64,000 nucleotides of DNA from NaphS2 sp964588535. GTDB taxonomy: Bacteria; Desulfobacterota; DSM-4660; Desulfatiglandales; Desulfatiglandaceae. Position 1 is the stretch's first letter, and each line of letters begins with the position of its first letter. The notes under the pieces were generated by a model, which searched no databases, had not been told where the DNA came from, and saw only the letters and a list, made by a program, of their open reading frames with translations. Location of the stretch: positions 1-64,000 of the forward strand of contig CAZPQA010000005.1 of NCBI GenBank assembly GCA_964588535.1, in the 5' to 3' direction. A program made the translations under genes and the position numbers. Shown piece after piece: positions 40,476-49,104 of this stretch.

Positions 40476-40695
40476 GGAGAAGATCGCTCATGATGTCAGG
40501 GGTTAAGCCTCGTGCCTTGGCCTTGGCTCCGATGTCGTCCATAATTTCAGCAAGTGAACGTGTCGGCAGTTCAGCCAATTCGCGCAGCCGCAATTGGAGA
40601 AGAACTTGAATCTTCTTTCGGTAATCCGGTGATGCCGTATGATATGCACGTGCAGTCTCGCCATCAACGGGGATTGAAATGGCAACCTTTGTCAT
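40465..40695 (-). CDS. antitoxin partner of the PIN protein
   Basis: The 76-residue protein starts MTKVAISIPVDGETARAYHT and has a helical end (RSLAEIMDDIGAKAKARGLT). It overlaps and precedes the PIN gene, the normal antitoxin position. No strong family signature is visible; the role is inferred from the layout. Confidence 0.75.
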   Translation of the reverse strand: MTKVAISIPVDGETARAYHTASPDYRKKIQVLLQLRLRELAELPTRSLAEIMDDIGAKAKARGLTPDIMSDLLHDE

Positions 40696-40798
40696 TGTGT
40701 ATCCCTTCTATCTGTTTCCCGAATTCCAGATTGTTTTCTCATTATAGCTCAGAACATTAGTGAAGTATAGGACTCTTTGGCTCTCGTACTAGGGACCA

Positions 40799-40884
40799 GC
40801 CCAACGATAAGCTCACCAGTGCCTCCTCCGGCTCCCGCCAGGACCGCAGGACTGTCAGGCGTCTGGTGAAGCGTTTGGTTCGCG
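40799..40884 (-). other. attC-like integron recombination site 2
   Basis: On the minus strand, the arms GCTTCACCAGACGCCT and AGGAGGCACTGGTGAGC pair, with extrahelical bases, and the site ends GTTGGGC, a perfect GTTRRRY box. The other end (CGCGAAC) is a poor R'' box. The outer part (CCAAACGCT..CACC, GGTGAGCTT.TCGTT) is the same as in site 1. It lies 75 nt beyond the mazF stop. Confidence 0.62.
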
Positions 40885-40958
40885 ATTCCATGGGCTAATT
40901 TGAATAAACGTGGTCTGTCCCCTATTACTCCCGATCAGGTGAACTGACGGGTTCTGCC

Positions 40959-41279
40959 TTAAAGATCCAGCTGGATTGCGATAGCTCGGCCTATACCTTC
41001 CATCTCAGTGGAGGAAATCGATCCAGCCGGATTGATTAGCCGCATTTTGCTCACCGTTGTAAGCTGATCGGCCATAGCTTTGGCCTTTTTTCCACGAAAA
41101 GTCACATATGTTTCGCTTGGGTAAAGTTTGTTAGCGCTACTGGTCAGGGGCACGACTTGGACTCTATTAAGGAACTGGTTAGCAGCATCATTGCTTACGA
41201 TGACCGCCGGTCGCTGCTTTCGGATTTCACCACCGATGGAAGGGTCAAAATTTATCCACCACACATCACCTCTCTTCAT
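40959..41279 (-). CDS. mazF: MazF/PemK-type toxin
   Basis: The 106-residue protein begins MKRGDVWWINFDPSIGGEIR and continues KQRPAVIVSNDAANQF, VVPLTSS and ADQLTTVSKMRL, which are standard MazF strands. MazF proteins are ribosome-independent endoribonucleases. Its start overlaps the antitoxin stop by 14 nt. Confidence 0.93.
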   Translation of the reverse strand: MKRGDVWWINFDPSIGGEIRKQRPAVIVSNDAANQFLNRVQVVPLTSSANKLYPSETYVTFRGKKAKAMADQLTTVSKMRLINPAGSISSTEMEGIGRAIAIQLDL

Positions 41280-41496
41280 TATTTACATCTCCAAATGTGC
41301 CTTCGGCCCACTCAAGGGCCTCGGATTCCCGGACCTGATCAGCAGACATCTCTTTATATGCAGCATATATATCATTCTTGACAACATGCGGGCGAACTAA
41401 CTCTTGGATAAAACGACTGATTTTTCGTGGCCCTATGACTGCCCGCAAGCCATTATAGACCTCCTCGTCGATGGTCAATGTAAGTTTCCTTTGCAT
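41266..41496 (-). CDS. MazE-like antitoxin
   Basis: The 76-residue protein starts MQRKLTLTIDEEVYNGLRAV with a ribbon-helix-helix look, followed by IGPRKISRFIQELVRPHVV and an acidic tail (SEALEWAEGTFGDVNNEER). GAGGAGG precedes the start. It overlaps mazF. A palindrome lies over its promoter (41516-41540). Confidence 0.85.
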   Translation of the reverse strand: MQRKLTLTIDEEVYNGLRAVIGPRKISRFIQELVRPHVVKNDIYAAYKEMSADQVRESEALEWAEGTFGDVNNEER

Positions 41497-41515
41497 CACA
41501 AACACCTCCTCGAAA

Positions 41516-41540
41516 ATTACACGTATAGTACACGTGTAAT
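41516..41540 (-). promoter_or_regulatory. palindromic operator upstream of mazEF
   Basis: ATTACACG-N9-CGTGTAAT is a perfect 8-bp-arm inverted repeat 20 nt before the antitoxin start. Its centre has TATA-like sequence, so antitoxin binding would cover the promoter, the usual autorepression of such modules. Confidence 0.6.
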
Positions 41541-41753
41541 GGTTATATGTCAAGGTCCATATGAAAGAATATCTTGGTATAATTCCAGCTGCCGGTAAGT
41601 TCCCTGACTTATGATGCCTTCCGGTTTTTTCAACCGTTTGAGCGTCATGCCACAGAATTACTTCGTCAAATTCCCTGGCGGCCATCTTACAGTTTCATCA
41701 ATAGCCCCTCAGAAGCATTTTCTCGTTTTCATAGACGACACGTCAAGTCGGCA

Positions 41754-42797
41754 TCAGCCGATCGTATATCGGGTACCTTTACCCCGCCCTTGACTGAGCA
41801 AGCACCGTCCTTTAACCAGTTCACGCAGTTTGACCTTTATTGTATTCCTGTTCGCTTTGGTAATGGATTCAATCTCTGATATGGATAGTTCTCCATGATC
41901 CTTTACCAGTTCGAGAATTTGCCTTGATAACTTTGGCAGCTTTATAATGTTCTTTTCCCTTTCAATCTTACGGGCCAACATCTCCTTTTGAGTGTCAAGG
42001 GCATTTAAAAAAAATAAAATCCAGGGGCCATATTCAGGACGGTCGGATTCAAATGTGCCTTGGGTCCTTCTCAAAGCCAGATAATAGTTGTCCTTATTCC
42101 TTTCAATAACACTTTCCAGTGAACTGTAAGGAACATACTGATATCCCTTTTTAAGAAGCAACAAGGTTGTCAGTATCCTCGACAGCCTTCCATTGCCGTC
42201 CTGGAAAGGATGTATCGCCAGAAAATGGACCGTAAATATTGATAGGGTCAAAAGGGGATGGAGTTCTTTTTCATTTAACTGCACGTCGCTCCATTCCATT
42301 AATTCTCTCATATCTTCCGGCGTATTGAAGGGTGATGAAGTTTCAAAAACAACCCCAAGGCTTTTACCGTCATGGTCAAAAGCTTCCACGTGATTGGGCA
42401 TTTTTTTATATTCACCCCGGTGACGGATGTCCTTTGCACTGTATTTAAGAAGCATCTTATGCAATTGCTTGATATGATTTTCCGTAAAAGGTATTTCTTC
42501 AAAAGATTCAAACACCGTGTTCATCACATCCGAATATCCTGCAACTTCCTGTTCATCCCTGGATTCAAAGGACTTTTTATCAAGCCCGGATAATAATCGT
42601 TCTATTTCCTGATCTGTAAGTTTTACGCCCTCTATACGGGTGGATGAACCGATGGATTCTATTGTTGCAACACGTTTCAGTGCATCAAGACGTTCCGGCG
42701 CCAGGTTCCCAATGGCTTTCCATTCCCCTTTAAACTCATCGATCCCCGCGATCAGGTTCAACATCTTTTTGGTTATCTTTACAGAAGGATTTAACAT
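41754..42797 (-). CDS. Fic/DOC-family protein
   Basis: The 347-residue protein has the Fic active-site motif HPFQDGNGRLSR and, upstream, an inhibitory-helix-type motif STRIEG ([S/T]xxxE[G/N]), so it is a self-inhibited class. The C-terminal ~70 residues look like a winged helix (LSISEIESITKANRNTIKVK). Fic proteins transfer AMP or another phosphate group to targets. It lies among toxin-antitoxin genes. Five TACCC units, forming two direct repeats, lie upstream. Confidence 0.92.
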   Translation of the reverse strand: MLNPSVKITKKMLNLIAGIDEFKGEWKAIGNLAPERLDALKRVATIESIGSSTRIEGVKLTDQEIERLLSGLDKKSFESRDEQEVAGYSDVMNTVFESFEEIPFTENHIKQLHKMLLKYSAKDIRHRGEYKKMPNHVEAFDHDGKSLGVVFETSSPFNTPEDMRELMEWSDVQLNEKELHPLLTLSIFTVHFLAIHPFQDGNGRLSRILTTLLLLKKGYQYVPYSSLESVIERNKDNYYLALRRTQGTFESDRPEYGPWILFFLNALDTQKEMLARKIEREKNIIKLPKLSRQILELVKDHGELSISEIESITKANRNTIKVKLRELVKGRCLLSQGRGKGTRYTIG

Positions 42798-42827
42798 CGC
42801 ACGCCCCTTAATATATAGCCATAAACA

Positions 42828-42897
42828 TACCCATATTTACCCATAAACTTTTAAAAGTCAAGATCCCCCACAAAAATACCCGCAAATACCCGTAAAG
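42828..42897. promoter_or_regulatory. two 21-bp direct repeats upstream of fic
   Basis: TACCCATATTTACCCATAAA (42828) and TACCCGCAAATACCCGTAAA (42877) match at 15 or 16 of 20 positions and are 49 bp apart, about five helical turns. They lie 30-100 bp before the Fic start. They probably bind the winged-helix end of the Fic protein or another repressor. Confidence 0.5.
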
Positions 42898-43070
42898 ATT
42901 TCCCCTCATATCCTCCATTATAGGGGGTTGCGCTTTTCTCTAGAAAGCTCTAATCTCCAAGAGGTACCACAAATATATCATGGAGAATTCCGGGGACAAT
43001 ACTGACAACGGGTGCCGCCACGACATTTTTTCAATAGTATTTCGGTGTGATCTATGAGATCAGGTAAAAG

Positions 43071-43811
43071 ATGGTACTGAATATGGGCGTATCTGAAGCG
43101 CTGAAATTGTCCATGGATTGGGTTGATCTCTGGTGGGAAGATATTGACAGTCAAATTAAAAGGGTCCCTGAGTTCTGGATTGCTTTGCCGGAAGATGAAC
43201 GAAAACGGGCCGAGAGATTTCGGTTTGACCGTCACCGGGAGCGATTCATTGTTCAACGGGGCAGGCTCCGGGAAATTCTGAGCGGTTATTCAAATGGGCT
43301 TCCGAACGCAATTCGATTCTGTAAAGGCCCGGGTGGGAAACCGGCCGTTAATGGGGTCAATCCCGAGATTCGTTTCAATCTCTCTCACTGCGGTGGGCAT
43401 GCGCTTTATGCTGTTGCATGCGGCAGGGAAGTGGGGGTTGATGTTGAAGTAGTTCGGCCGAAACCGAAAGCCGCCGCACTGGTGGATCGGTTCTTTTCAG
43501 TCAACGAAAAGGCCGCTTTTCAAAGATTTCAACCCCACGAAGAAGCGGCGGCTTTTTTTGCCGGTTGGACGCGCAAGGAGGCTTATGTGAAGGCCGTGGG
43601 AAAGGGTTTGCGGTTTCCCCTGGATCAGTTCGATGTTTCCCTGAAGCCCGGGGATCAAAATGCCCTGCTTCGCGTGGAAGGTGCACCAGAAGAAGCGAAA
43701 CGCTGGTCATTGCGGGATATCGACCTGGGTCCGGGCTTTCGGGCGGCGTTGGCGGTGGAGATGATTAACACAAATGCAGCAGAGGATATTTCAGTTCGCT
43801 TCAGGCGTTAA
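43071..43811 (+). CDS. Sfp-type 4'-phosphopantetheinyl transferase
   Basis: The 246-residue protein has RFNLSHCGGHALYAV, VGVDVEVVRP (Mg-binding DxE), and the WTRKEAYVKAVGKGL motif of this family. It activates acyl-carrier proteins or peptide-synthase carrier domains with coenzyme A. The start ATG at 43071 follows CAGGT. No carrier protein gene is seen in the window. Confidence 0.9.
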   Translation: MVLNMGVSEALKLSMDWVDLWWEDIDSQIKRVPEFWIALPEDERKRAERFRFDRHRERFIVQRGRLREILSGYSNGLPNAIRFCKGPGGKPAVNGVNPEIRFNLSHCGGHALYAVACGREVGVDVEVVRPKPKAAALVDRFFSVNEKAAFQRFQPHEEAAAFFAGWTRKEAYVKAVGKGLRFPLDQFDVSLKPGDQNALLRVEGAPEEAKRWSLRDIDLGPGFRAALAVEMINTNAAEDISVRFRR

Positions 43812-43843
43812 GGTTTTCTATAAGGATGCTCATGGGTTTTGGC

Positions 43844-44533
43844 TTATTGAAATAACCCATATTTCACAATGGCGTAAACGGCTTTGAAACCATCCTTCCA
43901 GCCGATTTTCTTTCCTTCTTCGTAACTCCTGCCGTAATAGGAGATGCCGACCTCGTAGATGCGGCATTTTTTTCTGGCGATTTTAGCAGTCAATTCGGGT
44001 TCGATGCCGAAGCGGTTCTGTTCGAGGGTAATATTCTTAATGATGTCGGTCCTGAAAGCTTTGTAACAGGTTTCCATATCCGTCAGGTTCAGGTTCGTGA
44101 ACATGTTGGAAAAAAGTGTGAGCATGCGGTTGCCCACGTAATGCCAGAACATGTGAACCCTGTGGGGACCGTCTCCCATGAACCGGGAACCATAAACCAC
44201 ATCGGCCCGCCCATCCAGAATGGGTCCCAGCAGCTTGGGGTACTCCATGGGGTCATATTCGAGATCAGCATCCTGAATCAGCACGATGTCGCCGGTGACA
44301 TGGTGAAGGCCGGATCTTATGGCCGCACCCTTGCCCATATTCCCGTCATGATAAACGGTTTTGGCCACTTCTTTTTCCAGCGTTTCCCGGATCAGTTCCG
44401 TTGTACCGTCACTGGAAGCGTCATCCACCAGGATAATTTCCTTATCTTCCACGGGGGATGCCATTACGCGTTGAAGTAGTGCGGGAATATGCGCTTTTTC
44501 ATTATAGCAGGGGATGATAATGGATAGTTTCAA
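43844..44533 (-). CDS. glycosyltransferase family 2, dolichol-phosphate-mannose-synthase type
   Basis: The sequence LSIIIPCYNEKAHIPALLQR is followed by IILVDDASSDGTTELI, GKGAAIRSGL and LIQDADLEYDPMEYPKLLGP, all hallmarks of GT-A family 2 proteins that move sugars to lipid carriers. The start may be the TTG at 44533 (GGAGA precedes it); an ATG at 44602 gives a 23-residue longer protein but has no ribosome site. There are no clear membrane spans. Confidence 0.88.
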   Translation of the reverse strand: MKLSIIIPCYNEKAHIPALLQRVMASPVEDKEIILVDDASSDGTTELIRETLEKEVAKTVYHDGNMGKGAAIRSGLHHVTGDIVLIQDADLEYDPMEYPKLLGPILDGRADVVYGSRFMGDGPHRVHMFWHYVGNRMLTLFSNMFTNLNLTDMETCYKAFRTDIIKNITLEQNRFGIEPELTAKIARKKCRIYEVGISYYGRSYEEGKKIGWKDGFKAVYAIVKYGLFQ

Positions 44534-44736
44534 GAGATTGTCTCCGAATAAGGCCTTCATTTCAAACGCCAGGTGATCAAGCTTGTGATTATTTTTGCGC
44601 ATTTAAGGCGTAAAGGCAAGCTGAACGTGGCAATCAATTTTTTGGCCTTGACGGGTGCGTTCTGAAATTCAATAATGCTCTCTGAATTTTGAGAAAATAT
44701 TGCTGATTTTTATCAAAAACTTATGGAGGTTTGTTT

Positions 44737-46344
44737 ATGACGCATCAAAAAACAATGGACCCTGAACTTTTGAACATGGTTCTGGATACCATTGATAAGT
44801 TAGAAAAAGAAAAGCTTCCCATTGATACAAAGCTTGAAATGGATCGCCAGGGGGATTTTCCAACCGAGCTGATCCAGTTTATGCTGGGTCCGGATATCGC
44901 GCTTCACCTTATTTTTATCCCGGAGGAATACGGGGGTCTGGGCGCAGGCGCCACGGAAATCGCCGTCGTGAGTGAGCGGATGGCCAAGATGGACCTGGCG
45001 GTGGCCACGTCTTTTCTGGCCATCTGTCTGGGGATGGACCCCATTCGGGTGGGTTCCACTCCGGAGCAGAAAGAAAAGTATATCGGAAAGATTGCCGATG
45101 AAGGCCTGGTGGTTGCCTACGGCGTTACCGAACCTGAGGCGGGCAGCAATGTTCAGTCGCTCAAGACCAAGGCGGTACGTGTTCTGGATGAAAACGGTCA
45201 GGTTAAAGGATACCGGATCAACGGTCAGAAACAATTCATCACCAACGGCGGTGTGGCACAGCTTTACACCATTTTGGCCGATGCGCCGGACGGCCCTTCG
45301 TTCTTCATCGTTCCGGGCGGCGCCGAAGGCCTGGTACCCGGCAAACATGAAGACAAACACGGGATCCGTGCGTCGGACACCTGCCCCCTGTCCCTGGAAG
45401 ATCTCTATGTCCCTGTGGAGGATCTTGTGGGGGGCGTGGAAGGACAAGGTTTGAAGCAGGCCAACGAAGTGTTCGGGTACACCCGGCTCATGGTGGCCAC
45501 ATTCGGTCTGGGTGGCGGTGTGGCGGCGCTTGAACGGACCATAAAATACGCCAAGGAGCGGGTTCAGTTCGGTACGACCCTGATTGAAAAGCAGGGCTAT
45601 ACGCACCAGCTCCTGGTGCCTCATGCCGTTCAGCTGGAGGCGGCCAGGGCCCATATCGAAGAAGTGGCCCGGCGTTTGGATACGGATGAAGAAGACTTGC
45701 AGGTGGAAGGCTCCATTGCCAAATACTTCGCCACCGAGGCGGGGGATGCCATGGCCAACGATGCGATTCAGGCATTCGGCGGGTATGGTTATATTCGGGA
45801 ATACGAAGTGGAGAAGATCAAACGGGATGTGAAGATCCTGACCATTTATGAGGGAACCAGCGAAATTCAGCGGAGCATCATCGCCATGTTCCGGCTCAGA
45901 TCAACCGTCCGTTCCAAGGGCGGTTTCTACAATGAAATAGCGGACGGGCTGGCCCAATTGCCTGCCGAAACCGGCGGTCCCATGCTGGCGGATGCCATGC
46001 GGCTGATGAATGAAGTGATTCAAAGCGCTCGCAAAGGGAAACTCACCAAGAACCAGTACGTTATGTTCCAGCTGGCGGATATGATGACCTGGGCAGAGGT
46101 GGCAAATGCCCTTTGCCACAAGGCGGCCGCGGATGAAAGCGGCCCGGCATTTATGAGAGCCGCTGCACGGCTTTTTGCCCGGGAAGCCATTGGTAAGATT
46201 CACGCCAACGGCCTATCGATCAGCCAGGGGTGCGGAACGATTCTGGAGGATGTCGCATCAAAATTGAATGCGCTCAATACGGAGCAGATTCTGACCGGCA
46301 GCCTGGCAGATATGGATATCGTTTCAAAGGAACTGGCGGCCTAG
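44737..46344 (+). CDS. acyl-CoA dehydrogenase family protein
   Basis: The 535-residue protein has YGVTEPEAGSNVQSLKTKA, YRINGQKQFITNGG, the FGYTRLMVATFGLGGG segment, AFGGYGYIREYEVEKIKRDV and YEGTSEIQ with the catalytic glutamate of the family, plus a C-terminal extension of ~150 residues that is typical of the longer ACAD proteins. It oxidises an acyl-CoA with FAD. Start: GGAGG lies 7 nt before the ATG. It may feed the propionate or fatty-acid pathway encoded nearby. Confidence 0.92.
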   Translation: MTHQKTMDPELLNMVLDTIDKLEKEKLPIDTKLEMDRQGDFPTELIQFMLGPDIALHLIFIPEEYGGLGAGATEIAVVSERMAKMDLAVATSFLAICLGMDPIRVGSTPEQKEKYIGKIADEGLVVAYGVTEPEAGSNVQSLKTKAVRVLDENGQVKGYRINGQKQFITNGGVAQLYTILADAPDGPSFFIVPGGAEGLVPGKHEDKHGIRASDTCPLSLEDLYVPVEDLVGGVEGQGLKQANEVFGYTRLMVATFGLGGGVAALERTIKYAKERVQFGTTLIEKQGYTHQLLVPHAVQLEAARAHIEEVARRLDTDEEDLQVEGSIAKYFATEAGDAMANDAIQAFGGYGYIREYEVEKIKRDVKILTIYEGTSEIQRSIIAMFRLRSTVRSKGGFYNEIADGLAQLPAETGGPMLADAMRLMNEVIQSARKGKLTKNQYVMFQLADMMTWAEVANALCHKAAADESGPAFMRAAARLFAREAIGKIHANGLSISQGCGTILEDVASKLNALNTEQILTGSLADMDIVSKELAA

Positions 46345-46348
46345 ATTA

Positions 46349-49054
46349 GTGTCCCAGAAAAGGCAATACCGAAAACCGAGAAGGCCTCCCCGCTCCGGTA
46401 AGAAAACACTGCCCAGGAGCGGGGACAAGTATACCCGCCCGAAAATTGATCATGGCCTTAAATCAATTTTCGAAAGAATCGGCGTTCCCGACGAGACACC
46501 TTTTATTCCGGATCCGTTTCAGTTGGAAGCGGTTGACCTGGTTCAGAACGATGATGTTCTGGTCAGCGCACCGACCGGGTCAGGAAAAACCTGGATTGCC
46601 GTTCAGGCCATTGAGTCGTGCTTGGCAAGAGGTCTTAGAGTCTGGTACGCTTCTCCCCTGAAAGCCCTTTCCAATTCAATTTATCAGGAATTTACAGGAC
46701 AATTCGGGGCCTCCCATTGCGGCATCCTGACCGGTGACCGAAAAGAGAACGCCGACGCCCCCGTGGTTGTGGGGACCACTGAGATCCTCAGGAACCAGCT
46801 TTACGACGTCATGCACAAGGGGGTCAGTATTGGAACGGACCTGGTCATCCTTGATGAAGCACATTATCTGGCTGATCCGGATCGAGGTGTTGTGTGGGAA
46901 GAAGTGCTGATTTATCTCCCATCACGTGTGAGACTGTTACTCCTTTCCGCCACCATCAGCAATTCCGAAGAGGTTTGTGCCTGGTTGAAGCAGGTTCGTG
47001 GTGTTTCCAACCGGTTCGTATTTTCAAAAGAACGCCCCGTACCCCTCAAAACACTGTTCCTGTTTCCGGATGGTCTTGTGACGGCGCTCGGTTCAAAAAA
47101 AGGATTGGGTCCCAAGGTCAAAAAATTCCTGGGTTCAAAAGAAGGACGGGGCAGGGGGCGGTCGGAAAAGATTGAATACGGCAGAATACTGGCGTGTTTG
47201 AGGAAGCTGGACCTGCTGCCGGCAATCTTCTTCCTTAAATCGAGGGCTGACTGCGACCGGGCCCTTGCCACCTGTTCGAACGTAAAAAAGACACCCGCTA
47301 CCCAGCGGCGCATGAAGGGCCTCGTTAAAGCCTTTGTCAAAGAATATCCACATCTTGAAGGACACCGTCAAATCAAACCCCTTCTGGATTCCCTGGTGGG
47401 TTCCCATCACGGCGGGCAACTGCCCTATTGGAAGGTGCTTATTGAGCAGATGATGAACAAGGGGTTGCTGGAGGCTATTTTTTCCACATCAACGGTCGCC
47501 GCGGGCGTCAATTTTCCGGCGAGATCGGTGGTGTTGTTCCAGAGCGATCGGTATAACGGCCGTGAATTCGCCGATCTCACCCCGACGGCCCTGCACCAGA
47601 TGGTCGGACGAGCCGGAAGGCGGGGGATGGACAACATCGGCTTCGCACTGGTTGTGCCAGGGTATTATCAGAAACCCAAACTGATTCATGAGTTACTCTC
47701 TTCCCCCCCGGACCCCATATTGAGCCAGATTCACATCAATTTTTCCATGACCCTCAACCTGCTGTTGTCTCACACGCCTCTTGAGGTGAAAGATCTGCTG
47801 GAAAGATCGTTTGCCGCCTTTCAGGAGAAGGAGCGCGGCGGGGCGGATGAAAAGCGCCTGAGATCCCTCTTGTTGGATTTGAAAGAAAGTCTGCCCCGGG
47901 CGTTCTGTGATACGTCCGATCCCTATGAAGTGCTTGAGTATATCCAGAAAACCGCTCGCGTTAAAGATGTTAGCGGCAGATCCCCCAAATCAATCGAATA
48001 TGGCCGGCGGGTGACGGCAAGCCTGCCCTATCTGACACCCGGAAGACTCTTTCTTCACAAAAATGGAAACATTTATGTGGTGTTCAAGGCTTATATGGAT
48101 CAAGAGAGGCTGATCTGTGCCGCCCACAATATCCGTAAAAAAGAGGCTCGAACCCGGCGCCAGCTGACCTTGCGACGGGTGGATCTGGCCCAGATCAAGA
48201 CCATCTATGACCGGATGGTTCAGCTCCCTGATGATTATTCGCGGGATGGGCTGGATCGGCTCTTTGAGGGGGTATCCCGAAAAGACCTGAAGGTTCTGCA
48301 AATAGAAAATCCTGAAATCGAACCGGATGAAACGCCTGATGCGCCGCCGGACGAAGGCAAAAAAACGCCGTGTGAAGACTGCGCCCATTTGGATCTTTGC
48401 CATGGCAAAACAGACCGCCGTTTTAACCGTCTTCTTGCCGCCTTTCGGAACCAGAGGAAGCACATTGAAGTATCTGAGAGCGGGTTGTGGTTGAGTTTCA
48501 AGCAACATTTGCGTTTTCTGAAGGAAACCGGGTTCGTGGATACTGAGGACCGGTTGACCGCCGATGGCCGATGGGCTTCCAATCTGAGGGTGGATCAACC
48601 CCTCCTCATTGCCGAATCCATCCGGCAGGGTGCTTTCGACGGCATCCCGCCGGAGGTCTTTGCGGGTGGAATGGCGCCGTTTGTGTGGGACAGGTCTCAG
48701 GAAGTGGATTTGAAAGGCACGGCCGGCATGGATTTGACCCCGGTAGAAGGGTTGTTTCGCAGTATGCTTGACCACCTTCGAGAATTTATAGCCCTGAAAG
48801 ACAGCCGAGGTTTCAAGACGCCTTCCATTTCGTTCTGGCCGTCTGCCATCCTTTTCATGTGGGCCAGGGGGGCCACCTGGGAAACGCTTCTGGAAGTGGT
48901 TTCAGTGGGCGAGGGAGATCTGGCTTCCCTGATCATGAGAACCGCTGATCATTTAAGACAGGTGGCGGCGCTCAGGGAAACCCATCCCGAGTTGGCTGAT
49001 ACTGCCGCTAAAAGCATCGCACTGATCCTTCGCGAGCCGGTTTATCTTTTCTAG
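46349..49054 (+). CDS. Ski2-like DEAD/DEAH-box helicase
   Basis: The 901-residue protein has motif I SAPTGSGKTWIA, motif II DEAH, motif III LLSATISNSEE, motif IV to VI STVAAGVNFPARSVV and QMVGRAGRRGMD. A large C-terminal part includes a four-cysteine segment (CEDCAHLDLC) and helical domains. It is a superfamily 2 RNA or DNA helicase related to the Ski2/Mtr4 and Hel308 groups. The start is a GTG 4 nt after the acyl-CoA dehydrogenase stop, so the two are co-transcribed; no strong ribosome site is present. Confidence 0.88.
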   Translation: MSQKRQYRKPRRPPRSGKKTLPRSGDKYTRPKIDHGLKSIFERIGVPDETPFIPDPFQLEAVDLVQNDDVLVSAPTGSGKTWIAVQAIESCLARGLRVWYASPLKALSNSIYQEFTGQFGASHCGILTGDRKENADAPVVVGTTEILRNQLYDVMHKGVSIGTDLVILDEAHYLADPDRGVVWEEVLIYLPSRVRLLLLSATISNSEEVCAWLKQVRGVSNRFVFSKERPVPLKTLFLFPDGLVTALGSKKGLGPKVKKFLGSKEGRGRGRSEKIEYGRILACLRKLDLLPAIFFLKSRADCDRALATCSNVKKTPATQRRMKGLVKAFVKEYPHLEGHRQIKPLLDSLVGSHHGGQLPYWKVLIEQMMNKGLLEAIFSTSTVAAGVNFPARSVVLFQSDRYNGREFADLTPTALHQMVGRAGRRGMDNIGFALVVPGYYQKPKLIHELLSSPPDPILSQIHINFSMTLNLLLSHTPLEVKDLLERSFAAFQEKERGGADEKRLRSLLLDLKESLPRAFCDTSDPYEVLEYIQKTARVKDVSGRSPKSIEYGRRVTASLPYLTPGRLFLHKNGNIYVVFKAYMDQERLICAAHNIRKKEARTRRQLTLRRVDLAQIKTIYDRMVQLPDDYSRDGLDRLFEGVSRKDLKVLQIENPEIEPDETPDAPPDEGKKTPCEDCAHLDLCHGKTDRRFNRLLAAFRNQRKHIEVSESGLWLSFKQHLRFLKETGFVDTEDRLTADGRWASNLRVDQPLLIAESIRQGAFDGIPPEVFAGGMAPFVWDRSQEVDLKGTAGMDLTPVEGLFRSMLDHLREFIALKDSRGFKTPSISFWPSAILFMWARGATWETLLEVVSVGEGDLASLIMRTADHLRQVAALRETHPELADTAAKSIALILREPVYLF

Positions 49055-49104
49055 GGACGGGGGGACGTTCTCACTATTCAATATTTGACACCGTTTACTT
49101 TTAC

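Noticed and set aside
44800..45654. Long open frame antisense to acyl-CoA dehydrogenase
   Set aside because: It is a shadow of a well-supported gene, with no ribosome site or family match. The same holds for long antisense frames over the Hsp70, helicase and sucCD genes.
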